Shown: positions 8,960-17,752, numbered from the stretch's first letter. The stretch: DNA of 34,110 nt from Candidatus Iainarchaeum sp. (GCA_028702895.1 JAQVNZ010000001.1:2125-36234), one strand, 5' to 3'. Translations and numbers: made by a program. Notes: generated by a model not told the origin, from the letters alone.

Positions 8960-10750
8960 CTATTGTCGTTCAATGCTTTGTATTGAATTAATTTCTTGTA
9001 GTTTTTTTATTAATTTTTCTAATGTTTGAATATTTTTAACATCAATTTCAAATACTGCTTCGACATATCCACTAGTTTTTATTTTAAAATTACTAGATCT
9101 TAATTTTATTTTATTTTTTTTAAATTCTTCTAATATTTCTCCGAGTAGTCCTATTCGATCTATCGCATTTATTTTAAGTTTTGTAGTCCCTTTGGTTTTT
9201 TCAAATGATATTTCAATTAATTTGTTTTTGTTAATTTTTTTTATGTTTGGACAATCTTTTTTATGAATTATTATTTTTCTTTTAGTAGTTTTTACTCCTA
9301 TTACATCTTCTCCTGGTAAGGGATTACAACATTCAGCCATTTTAATTTTTTTTTCTTGTTGGATTAGTGGTTTTTTGGTAGTTTGTGTTGTTTTTATTCC
9401 AAAATAATTTTTTATTCGTGATTTTGCTTTTTCACTTTTTACTATCATTAACCAGTTTTGTTTTATTGTATTTTTTTTATCAATAATAATTTCAAGTCTG
9501 TCAAGATTTTTTAATTTTGTTTCAAGCGCACATAATTCTCCGTTAATTTTTGCTTGTTTTGCTTTGTTTCCAATATCAGTGTGTACTGCAAAAGCAAAGT
9601 CTAGTGCGGTTGCGTTTTCGGGTAAAGATATTATTTCGTTTTTTGGAGTAAATATAAATATTTTTTCTCCTGCGATTTTTTTAGTTTTATTTTCTTCGCC
9701 AATGCTTTTTTGCCATTCAATTAATTGCCTTTCCCAACTTAATTTGTTATCAAAGTATTTATTTTTTCTAAGTCTTTTGTATTCCCAATATATGCTAGAT
9801 TCAGTTTTTAGGTGTTGTTGCCAAGTTCTTATTTGGATTTCAATTATGTCATTGTTTCGTGTTACTGCAGTGTGAATACTTTGATAATCTTTTTTACCAA
9901 TCCCTTTTCCTTCTTTTGCAATATAATCATCGAATGCTTCTTTTATAAAATTGTATTTTGAATGTATTTTTCCAAGTATTTCATAACATTCTTGTTCTTT
10001 GTTACAAATTATTCTTATTCCATAAATATCATACATTTGTTTGAAAGGAGTTTTTTTCATTTTTTCGTGAATAGAAAAAAAGTTTTTTGGTCTGCCAAAT
10101 ACTTGTGTTTTTATTTTAGTGCCCAATATTATTTCAATTTCTTTAATCATTTCTTTGATTATTTCTTCTCTTTCTTCTCTGCTTTTGTTTACAAGTTTTT
10201 TTATTTTTTCATAGCCTAGTGGATTTTCTAATTTAAAACAATTATCATTGATTCGCCAATTTATATCAGATATTCCTAATTTTGTTGTTAGGGGGGAATA
10301 AATATTTTTTGAAATAAATATTAATTTTTTCGTATTTTTTTCTATTTTTGTTTGTAATAAATCATTTGTTTCAATAATTTTTATTATTATTGTTTGTAAA
10401 TTAGTTGATAAGGATAATATTAGGGAGGTTAATGTTTCTGGTGGAAGGATGGAATAATTTTTATCTAATATTTCTTGTATTTGTATACATTCACTTATTA
10501 TTTTTAGTGTTGTTTCATTAATGTTTTCTTCTTTTTCAAATAATTTTTGGTCTTCATTTTTTAAATTTAACATTAACCAAGCAATTATTGTTTCAAAATC
10601 CATGTTTTTTTTTAAAAGTTCGTTTAATACTCTCGTGGCGTGTTCTATTTTTTCTTTTTCGTTATTTGCTTTAATTTTTTCAAATAATTTTTGAATAGTG
10701 TTTTTTGAAGTTTCTTCAAGTATTAAGTTGTCAATGTTAGACATTTCCAT
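8960..10750 (-). CDS. Long RelA/SpoT homolog: degenerate HD, ppGpp synthetase, TGS, Cys-motif and ACT domains
   Basis: GRPKNFFSIHEKMKK, DIYGIRIIC, AFDDYIA...YQSIHTAV, EIQIRT (synthetase); IFIFTPKNEIISLPENATALDFAFAVHTDIG (TGS); AECCNPLPGEDVIG...HKKDCPN; C-terminal ACT-like. Confidence 0.9.
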   Translation of the reverse strand: MEMSNIDNLILEETSKNTIQKLFEKIKANNEKEKIEHATRVLNELLKKNMDFETIIAWLMLNLKNEDQKLFEKEENINETTLKIISECIQIQEILDKNYSILPPETLTSLILSLSTNLQTIIIKIIETNDLLQTKIEKNTKKLIFISKNIYSPLTTKLGISDINWRINDNCFKLENPLGYEKIKKLVNKSREEREEIIKEMIKEIEIILGTKIKTQVFGRPKNFFSIHEKMKKTPFKQMYDIYGIRIICNKEQECYEILGKIHSKYNFIKEAFDDYIAKEGKGIGKKDYQSIHTAVTRNNDIIEIQIRTWQQHLKTESSIYWEYKRLRKNKYFDNKLSWERQLIEWQKSIGEENKTKKIAGEKIFIFTPKNEIISLPENATALDFAFAVHTDIGNKAKQAKINGELCALETKLKNLDRLEIIIDKKNTIKQNWLMIVKSEKAKSRIKNYFGIKTTQTTKKPLIQQEKKIKMAECCNPLPGEDVIGVKTTKRKIIIHKKDCPNIKKINKNKLIEISFEKTKGTTKLKINAIDRIGLLGEILEEFKKNKIKLRSSNFKIKTSGYVEAVFEIDVKNIQTLEKLIKKLQEINSIQSIERQ

Positions 10751-10808
10751 ATTAACATTTTTTTGAGAAGTTTTTTTAATAACTTCCTTTATTATTTTAG
10801 TAATAGGG

Positions 10809-11123
10809 GTGGTTTTTTTGAGAATTCTTAAAAATATTGAATTAATTAAATTTCCTGAATTAGATGAAATTGATGCGGGAATATTAGAAAATAATTTAAG
10901 TAGGTTTTTAGACCGATTACAATTGGGTGATAATGATGTTTTGTCTCTTTCTTATAAAGAATATTCTAAAGGTGGATTGCGAAAACAACATGAAATAAAA
11001 GCAAAATTAGTTTTTAGTGGAAAAACATTTTCTGCTTCTGAAACCGATTGGAAATTTTTAGAAACAATTCAAACAGTTTTGAAAAAAATTGAAAAAGAAG
11101 TGCTAAAAAGCACTTCTAAGTAA
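10809..11123 (+). CDS. Putative ribosome hibernation factor/S30AE (HPF)-like protein
   Basis: LENNLSRFLDRLQ...HEIKAKLVFSGKTFSASETDWKFLETIQTVLKKIEKEVLK resembles HPF-like beta-alpha-beta-beta-beta-alpha; remote similarity judged by eye. Confidence 0.45.
   Translation: MVFLRILKNIELIKFPELDEIDAGILENNLSRFLDRLQLGDNDVLSLSYKEYSKGGLRKQHEIKAKLVFSGKTFSASETDWKFLETIQTVLKKIEKEVLKSTSK
11097..11116. terminator. Hairpin at convergent gene ends
   Basis: gaagtgc-taaaaa-gcacttc followed by a T-rich tract. Confidence 0.5.
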
Positions 11124-11357
11124 TCATTTTTTCTTTTTTGTTTTTATTGTTTTTTTCTTTACTGTTGCTTTTGCTGTTTTTTTCTTTACTATTGTTTTTT
11201 TCTTTACTGTTGCTTTTGCTGTTTTTTTCTTTACTGTTGCTTTTGCTGTTTTTTTTGTTGGTGTAATTGTTTCTACGGGTTTGTTTTTTTCATTTTTTAA
11301 TTCTTTTCGCATTTGTTCAATAAGGTCTTTAACAGACATCTTTTTTTCAAAAACCAT
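11124..11357 (-). CDS. Small basic protein with Lys/Thr/Ala-repeat tail (histone H1-tail-like)
   Basis: KKTAKATVKKKTAKATVKKKTIVKKKTAKATVKKKTIKTKKKK; T-rich nucleotide repeats 11141-11250. Confidence 0.6.
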   Translation of the reverse strand: MVFEKKMSVKDLIEQMRKELKNEKNKPVETITPTKKTAKATVKKKTAKATVKKKTIVKKKTAKATVKKKTIKTKKKK

Positions 11358-11439
11358 TTTAATCCTCCGAAGTACTTTGCAAAAATCAATGTTTTAATTC
11401 TATAAAAACGTTTTGTTTGAAAAATAGTTTATTTTTTTA

Positions 11440-11707
11440 GTGGACGTGCCAAAAAATGGAGTTTTATTTAACTTGTTTGTATCACAAAACAAACTCCACT
11501 CCGTTACCCTTCAGCGCTCTAAAATAAAATTACCGTTGCTCTGTTCCCAGCCTGGCGGGTTTCGTTTTGTTTTAGGGCCTGTAAGGACAGAGTTTCGACG
11601 CTTGTATTATGGCAATCAAATTAACATCTACCCTCTTTTTTGGCTTTGACTCCAGCATAAAGCGGGTTTCTGGTTACAAGCCACCGCTAACGGCCCAGTC
11701 TAGTCCA
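11440..11707 (-). ncRNA. ffs: Archaeal SRP (7S) RNA
   Basis: Minus strand has Alu-domain TGTAAC...AAACC segment and helix 8 GCCAGGCTG-GGAA-CAGAGCAACGG (GGAA tetraloop, AGCA internal loop); terminal TGGAC/GTCCA pairing; locally high GC; no good coding ORF. Confidence 0.85.
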
Positions 11708-11730
11708 ATATATTCTTGTTACAAAATACT

Positions 11731-11738
11731 TATATATA
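11731..11738. promoter_or_regulatory. TATA box possibly shared by the divergent SRP RNA and tgt
   Basis: tatatata located about 25-30 nt upstream of the SRP RNA 5' end (11707) and about 20-27 nt upstream of the tgt ATG (11758). Confidence 0.5.
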
Positions 11739-11757
11739 ATTGTGATTTATTTTTGTT

Positions 11758-12882
11758 ATGTCTTGTTTTAAAGTTTGTTTTAAAAGTGGTGGTGCGAGGA
11801 CTGGGAGGTTGAGTACTGCCCATGGTAAAATTAACACTCCTTTTTTCATGCCTGTTGCAACAAAAGGTGCTGTTAAAAATATTATTCACTCGGACTTAAA
11901 AAAAATGGGTTTTGAATGTCTTATTTCTAATGCGTTTATTAATTATTTAAATCCTGGTCTTTCATTGATTGATTCTGCTATGGGGTTGCATAAATTTATG
12001 TCTTGGGATAAAGCGTTGTTTACTGATTCGGGTGGGTTTCAATTAATTTTAGATCATTTTTCTCCAAAAATAAATGATGCTGGAGTTTCTATGATTAATC
12101 CGTTTAATAAGAGTAGAGAATTAATTTCTCCAGAAAAATCAATTAGTATTCAAAATAGTCTTGGTTCCGATGTTGCAATGTGTCTGGATCATCAACCAAT
12201 TTTTGGGAAGAGTCGTGTTGATTATTTAGAATCAACAATTAGAACTATTGAATGGGCGAAACGTTGTATTGTTTTTCATAACTCTAATGAAAATAAAATT
12301 AATCCTAATCAATTACTTTTTGGTATTGTTCAAGGGGGTAATCATATTGATCTTAGAAAGAAATGTGCGTTAGCACTTTTGCAATTAGGTTTTGATGGTG
12401 TTGCTTTGGGTGGCTTTGGAATTGGCGAAGCGCAAAATGATATGTTTAATATTATTAAACAAACAAAAAAAGTTTTGCCCGAAAATAATTGTACTTATGT
12501 TATGGGGATTGGTTCGCCTTTAGAAATTCTTAATTGTGTTTCTGTTGGTGTTGATTGTTTTGATTCTGCTTATCCTACTAGGATGGCGCGACATGGTTTA
12601 ATTTTTACTTCTGTGGGAAACATTCAAATTGATAAAAGCATTAATAAAAATTCTTTTTTACCACTGGATGATTCTTGTGATTGTTTTGTTTGTAAAACTT
12701 ATTCTAGAGCGTATTTGCACCATTTGTTTAAGACTCATGAACAAAATGCACATATTCTTCTTTCATATCATAATATTTATTTTATTCAAAACTTAATAAA
12801 AAATATTAGGGTTTCTATTAAAGAAAATAATTTTAATATTTTTAAAAAAGAGTTTGAATTAAAATATATAAAAAAATTTTGA
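11758..12882 (+). CDS. tgt: tRNA-guanine transglycosylase, bacterial (Tgt) type
   Basis: TPFFMPVATKGAVKNI, TDSGGFQ, LFGIVQGG, FDSAYPTRMARHG, zinc motif CDCFVC...H with SRAYLHHLF; no PUA extension. Confidence 0.9.
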   Translation: MSCFKVCFKSGGARTGRLSTAHGKINTPFFMPVATKGAVKNIIHSDLKKMGFECLISNAFINYLNPGLSLIDSAMGLHKFMSWDKALFTDSGGFQLILDHFSPKINDAGVSMINPFNKSRELISPEKSISIQNSLGSDVAMCLDHQPIFGKSRVDYLESTIRTIEWAKRCIVFHNSNENKINPNQLLFGIVQGGNHIDLRKKCALALLQLGFDGVALGGFGIGEAQNDMFNIIKQTKKVLPENNCTYVMGIGSPLEILNCVSVGVDCFDSAYPTRMARHGLIFTSVGNIQIDKSINKNSFLPLDDSCDCFVCKTYSRAYLHHLFKTHEQNAHILLSYHNIYFIQNLIKNIRVSIKENNFNIFKKEFELKYIKKF

Positions 12883-12935
12883 TAAGTTTTATATTTATTA
12901 AAAAAGTTAATATTTTTTTTATATTAAATAAAAAA

Positions 12936-12975
12936 ATTGGTTAACAAAATAGTTTTTTTTATTTTATTAACCAAT
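12936..12975. terminator. Long hairpin between convergent tgt and radA
   Basis: attggttaacaaaata...tattttattaaccaat. Confidence 0.55.
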
Positions 12976-12984
12976 GTTCTTTTT

Positions 12985-13932
12985 TTAAACGTCTTCTATT
13001 CCGTTTTCGGTTATTCTATATAGTGCTTCTCCATCTGGCAGTGATGGTGAATCCACTAATTTTGCAACTCTTTTATCTTCTTTACTTTTTCTTAAATATA
13101 GTCTAGTTTTTGTTGCGTGTCCAACAATGTTTCCTCCAACTGGGGTTGTTGGATCTCCAAATAAGATGTCTGGCCTTTCCATTACTTGGTTTGTTACTAG
13201 TACTACAATATTATACATTTCTGCAACTTGTTGTAATGTTCGCAAATGTTTGTTTAACTTTTTTTGTCTTTCAGATAAAGTTCCACGTCCAATATATTCT
13301 GCTCTAAATTGGGCCATTAGTGAATCTACTATCAGTAATTTAATGTTTTTTTCTTTTATCATGTCTTTTGATTTTTCTGCGAGAATCATTTGGTGATCTG
13401 CATTATATGCTCTTGCTACATGAATATTTTTTAATGTTTCTTCAACATCTAATCCTAATTTTTTTGCTACTTGTATTATTCTTTCTGGTCTAAAAGAATT
13501 TTCAGAATCAATATACAAACAACCGCCTTCTAATCCACCTAATTCTTTTGGTAATTGTACTGTTACTGCGGTTTGAAAACACCATTGGCTTTTTCCTGAT
13601 GCCATTTTTCCATAAACTTCGGTGATAGATTGTGTTTCTATTCCTCCACCAATTAAGGTGTCTAATTCTTTTGATCCTGTAGTTATTCTTCCGACTAATT
13701 TTCTTTTTTCAGCTAAAATATCTGCTGATTCAAATCCCATTTCAAGCGCGTCTCTTGCTGCTTTAATTGCTTTGTCTGCTGTTCCGTCTCCTAATCCCGC
13801 GATTTCTTTTAATTCCATTGGGGATGCTATTGCCATGGATTCTAATGTTTTAAAACCTGCATCCATTAATTTTTTTGCTGCTGCTTCACCCACTCCTGGT
13901 AAATCGTTAATTGTTTCTATTTTTTTCGCCAT
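12985..13932 (-). CDS. radA: DNA repair and recombination protein RadA
   Basis: HhH N-terminal domain (LPGVGEAAAKKLMDAGF), Walker A GKMASGKSQ, VTNQVMERPD, GGNIVGHATKTRLYLRK. Confidence 0.95.
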   Translation of the reverse strand: MAKKIETINDLPGVGEAAAKKLMDAGFKTLESMAIASPMELKEIAGLGDGTADKAIKAARDALEMGFESADILAEKRKLVGRITTGSKELDTLIGGGIETQSITEVYGKMASGKSQWCFQTAVTVQLPKELGGLEGGCLYIDSENSFRPERIIQVAKKLGLDVEETLKNIHVARAYNADHQMILAEKSKDMIKEKNIKLLIVDSLMAQFRAEYIGRGTLSERQKKLNKHLRTLQQVAEMYNIVVLVTNQVMERPDILFGDPTTPVGGNIVGHATKTRLYLRKSKEDKRVAKLVDSPSLPDGEALYRITENGIEDV

Positions 13933-14295
13933 TTAATCACCTCATGTAGAACACATTGAAAACATAATTGGCGCAATATATTCCCTTGCGTTCTTTAGTA
14001 ATTCTTCTGCTATTGTTATTTATAAATAAGTGTTAGGTTTAATGCCGTTGAATATTTTTTAAAAAAATTTGTCCTAGTTTGTGAGATTTTAGTAATTAGC
14101 TTTATTAATCTATTATTGCTTGAATATAAAATGCCGATTTTTTTAGAATAAAAATTATTATTTTAACACAATACTTTGTTGTGAATTTATTTAATATTTT
14201 TTTCTAAATGAAATAATTTTTTGTGATAAATTGTTTTATTATGGCGTAAGCATCGTATATGATTTTTATCATTTTTAAATTTTTGAAGTGTTATT

Positions 14296-14451
14296 ATGGA
14301 TTGTAAATGTAATGAATTGCGAGTTTGGTTAAAAAAAGAAATTTCGCATCTTGAGGAAGTAAAACAAGATGTTTCTTTTGAAAGTACGCTTGGGAAAATA
14401 ATTGATGCGAAAATATTTTCTTATTTAACAGTTTTAAATGGTCTGGAATAA
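14296..14451 (+). CDS. Possible small ORF (51 aa), hypothetical
   Basis: MDCKCNELRVWLKKEISHLEEVKQDVSFESTLGKIIDAKIFSYLTVLNGLE*; below track cut-off; no homology claim. Confidence 0.4.
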   Translation: MDCKCNELRVWLKKEISHLEEVKQDVSFESTLGKIIDAKIFSYLTVLNGLE

Positions 14452-14493
14452 TTGGTTTTAGTTTAAATTTTTTTTTGTTATTTTTTGTTTTTT

Positions 14494-15828
14494 TCATTTT
14501 CCAAAATAACCATATTTTTTTCTCATTTCGATTATTTTTCCACAAGTTAGTGTTCCTTCTGGGCAAATTCCTTTTGTACAGGGTGGTCCAGCTTGATCAT
14601 AAATAATTGGCGCGGTTTGTTTGAGTAATTCTAATTTTTTGTTATAAAGATTTCGTATTTCCCATTGTGCGTTATTACAAGTTCTTTCTGATAAAATATC
14701 ATTGTCCATTCTTGCGTTTGTTGAAGAAATTAATTTTATTATATCGCAATTTAACAATAAATAATTTGCTGTTGTTTGTAATTTTTTTTCAATTAGTTTT
14801 TTTCTAAATTCTTTTATTTGTTTTATTTTATTTTCAAATTCTTTTAATATTTCATTATTTTGTTGTATTGATTCTGGAATTATAACATTTCTTTGTAAAG
14901 GAATATTCTCAAATTGTTCTCTAATGTTCGATGGTAATCTATGTCTTTCAAACTGATGATAACATGTTAGTGACATCATTAAACCAAAATTTGTTCTTGC
15001 GTGTTCTATTATTGAAGTGTGTCCGTATCCCATTACTCTTTGAGTTATTCCCTTTGATTTTTCTAATGCGTTTTCACTCCAATCTAGTTTTATTTTAGAA
15101 GGAGTATCTTCGCTAGTGGATGTTATTGCACCTAATGCACTTCGGATGATGGAATTTTCAAAATTATTTATTAATATTACGTTATTTTCTTCATTAATTT
15201 TTTCAAATTGTTTTTTTTCAAATTCAATAATTTGTTCTTCTTGGATTCTATTTTCTGAAAATTTTTCAATTAACATTATAATTTTTTCTTTTCCAATAAC
15301 CTGTTTTATTTTTTCTAACAATTCTTTGCTTTCAGCATTATCTAATCTTTTTATAGTTTTAAAAAAATTTATTATTTTTGAAAAGTTTAATGTTACAAAA
15401 ACATTGGTGGTAGTTGCTAATGGTAAAATATATCTTCCATCTTCAATTTTTATTCCATATAAATAATCTTTTGTTGTTGCTTTTCTTCCACAAAATCCTT
15501 CGTTTACTTGTGTTATTTTTCTATAAAAATCAATTAATTCTAAAACATTTTTCTTGTATTCATTTTCTAATTCGTTTCCAATTATTTCATTAGGTACAAT
15601 AAAAGAAGTTTCACCCATTTTTACATATCTTTGACTTTGTTGAGTATAACTGTCCAGCCCTTCACAAATATGGTGGCTTAATAATCTTGAACAATTTTCT
15701 ATGCTAAAAGAAAAATTAATTATTTTTGCGAGTTCGTTAAAACTTGCTTCGTTAAGATTGTGAGTTTGCAAATATTTTTCTAATTCCTCGATAAATTCGT
15801 CGTTTTTTTCAACAAGGGTTATTTCCAT
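14494..15828 (-). CDS. thyX: FAD-dependent thymidylate synthase ThyX, two-domain (duplicated) form
   Basis: N-half SYTQQSQRYV; C-half QFERHRLPSN and RTCNNAQWEIR. Confidence 0.85.
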   Translation of the reverse strand: MEITLVEKNDEFIEELEKYLQTHNLNEASFNELAKIINFSFSIENCSRLLSHHICEGLDSYTQQSQRYVKMGETSFIVPNEIIGNELENEYKKNVLELIDFYRKITQVNEGFCGRKATTKDYLYGIKIEDGRYILPLATTTNVFVTLNFSKIINFFKTIKRLDNAESKELLEKIKQVIGKEKIIMLIEKFSENRIQEEQIIEFEKKQFEKINEENNVILINNFENSIIRSALGAITSTSEDTPSKIKLDWSENALEKSKGITQRVMGYGHTSIIEHARTNFGLMMSLTCYHQFERHRLPSNIREQFENIPLQRNVIIPESIQQNNEILKEFENKIKQIKEFRKKLIEKKLQTTANYLLLNCDIIKLISSTNARMDNDILSERTCNNAQWEIRNLYNKKLELLKQTAPIIYDQAGPPCTKGICPEGTLTCGKIIEMRKKYGYFGK

Positions 15829-15956
15829 TATGAAATAATTATCGCAATTGTTTTTTATAATTAATTGAATTAATTTTTTTATTTTTATTAGTTTACTTTT
15901 TTGTTATGTTGTATTCTATTACTTAGTTTTAAAATAAGTTGTTACTAATTTTTTGT

Positions 15957-16523
15957 ATGCTTGTTGGAATTGTTGGTTTGAATGGCTCTGGAAAAGACGC
16001 GGTTGCTAATATTTTAAAAGAAAAATATTCTTTTTTACATTATGACTTGGGCCAAACCATAAGGGATGAACTAAAAAAAATAGGTAAAAATTATTTAGAT
16101 CGAAATGAAATGATTGTATTGGGTAATTCTCGTAGAAAAGAATTTGGTTCAAATTATTGGGTTAAATTATTACTTAAAGATTATTCTCCTCAAAAAAAAT
16201 TCGTTTTAACTTCTATTAGAAATCCCCTTGAAGCCGAAGAAATAATTTCTAAAAACGGTATTATTATAGAAGTTTTTTGCGATGTTAAAACAAGGTTTAA
16301 TCGAACTGTAGATAGAGTGAAAAATAATTCTAACGCGCATGGTGATGTAATAAGTTTTGAAGAGTTTGCTGTTAAAGAAAAAGTAGAATTAGAAAGTACT
16401 GATCCTACAAAACAACAATTGTTAAAAAGTATTAGTTTTGCTAAATATAGGATTAATAATAATGGGTCTTTAAAAGAATTAGAAGATCAAATAAATATTA
16501 TAGCAAAGGAGTTAGTGTTTTAA
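15957..16523 (+). CDS. P-loop NMP kinase-like protein (AAA/dephospho-CoA-kinase-like)
   Basis: MLVGIVGLNGSGKDAVANIL P-loop; start refined to 15957; 3' neighbour dCMP deaminase. Confidence 0.7.
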   Translation: MLVGIVGLNGSGKDAVANILKEKYSFLHYDLGQTIRDELKKIGKNYLDRNEMIVLGNSRRKEFGSNYWVKLLLKDYSPQKKFVLTSIRNPLEAEEIISKNGIIIEVFCDVKTRFNRTVDRVKNNSNAHGDVISFEEFAVKEKVELESTDPTKQQLLKSISFAKYRINNNGSLKELEDQINIIAKELVF

Positions 16524-16524
16524 C

Positions 16525-17067
16525 ATGGATTATTTTAGGCCGAGTAAAGATGAATATTATTGGAATATTGCTAAAGCAGTTGCTGAACGTACTACTTGTA
16601 TGTCTGTTAAGGGTGGAGCTTTAATTGTTAGAGATGATCAAATTATTTCTGCGGGTTATGTTGGAGCTCCGCGTAATACAAAAAATTGTTTTGAAATAAA
16701 AACTTGTTTGCGTCGCGAATTAAATGTTCCGTCTGGTCAAAGATATGAGTTGTGTCGTTCTGTTCATGCTGAACAAAACGCGATTATTAATTCTGCTCGT
16801 TCCGGATCGTCTTTGTTAGGTGGTACAATGTATTTGTATTTTGCTAAGCGAACTGAGAATGGGGAAAAATTTGTTCTAGCATATCCTTGTTTTATTTGTA
16901 AAAAAATGATTATTAATGCTGGACTAAATCGTTTTGTTGGAAACGATGAAAGTGGTAAACTTGTTTCTTATAATATTGCTGATTGGGCAAAAGATTGGCA
17001 AGATCATGATATGCTTTATGATTCAATTAAATATGATTCTAAATATGATACGAATGTGGTTAAATGA
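16525..17067 (+). CDS. Deoxycytidylate deaminase family
   Basis: HAEQNAI and YPCFICKKMI zinc-binding motifs. Confidence 0.88.
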   Translation: MDYFRPSKDEYYWNIAKAVAERTTCMSVKGGALIVRDDQIISAGYVGAPRNTKNCFEIKTCLRRELNVPSGQRYELCRSVHAEQNAIINSARSGSSLLGGTMYLYFAKRTENGEKFVLAYPCFICKKMIINAGLNRFVGNDESGKLVSYNIADWAKDWQDHDMLYDSIKYDSKYDTNVVK

Positions 17068-17729
17068 GAGGAAAATTAATTGTTTTAGAAGGAACGGATA
17101 GTAGTGGTAAAACCACACAATATAATAAATTAATTGAACGATTAGAATCTGATGGTAAAGAAATTGTTAGGTACCATTTTCCAAAACATGGTAATCTTTT
17201 TGGTGAAGTGGTTGATGATTATTTAATGGGAAAATTTGGTAGAAAAGAAGATTTGTCTCCAGAATTTATTGCCATGCTTTATATGACGGATTTTTATAAT
17301 TCAAAAAAAGAAATGGAATTAGTTTTAGATCAAGGAAAACATATTATTCTTTCGCGTTTTTTTTCATCTACTCTGACTTATCAAGTTGCTCTAACTCCAA
17401 GTGATAAAAAAGAAATTGTTTGGAATTGGATTACAAAAGTTTGTGATTTATTGCCTAAGCCAGATTTAACTTTGGTGTTAACAGTGGATCCAGAAATTTC
17501 TAAAAAATTATTGGATAATCCAAATAATGCTGATGCTTACAAAAAAGGTGCAATTAAAGATCAACATGAAGATGATTTTGAATTTCAAAAAAACGTGTTT
17601 AAAGAATATGCGCGAAATATTGATTTGCTTGGTTGGAAAAAAATTGATTGCGTTAAAAATAATTCTTTAATGTCTATAGATGAAATTCATGAAAAAATTT
17701 ATTCTATTGTAAAAAATATTTTTGATTAA
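17064..17729 (+). CDS. tmk: Thymidylate kinase
   Basis: LIVLEGTDSSGKTTQ P-loop; ATGA overlap with the deaminase. Confidence 0.85.
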   Translation: MRGKLIVLEGTDSSGKTTQYNKLIERLESDGKEIVRYHFPKHGNLFGEVVDDYLMGKFGRKEDLSPEFIAMLYMTDFYNSKKEMELVLDQGKHIILSRFFSSTLTYQVALTPSDKKEIVWNWITKVCDLLPKPDLTLVLTVDPEISKKLLDNPNNADAYKKGAIKDQHEDDFEFQKNVFKEYARNIDLLGWKKIDCVKNNSLMSIDEIHEKIYSIVKNIFD

Positions 17730-17752
17730 TATTATTATTTTGGGGGATTAGA

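Noticed and set aside
11141-11250. CRISPR-like or satellite repeat
   Set aside because: Repeats encode KATVKKKT units in frame, without spacers.
11440-11812. ORFs 11440..11649 and 11609..11812 on the plus strand
   Set aside because: They lie antisense to, or overlap, the SRP RNA; no protein-like features, and the region has RNA-type GC content and SRP motifs.
14294-14566. 90-aa ORF on the minus strand
   Set aside because: Overlaps the end of thyX in another frame with low-complexity Lys/Asn composition; likely spurious.
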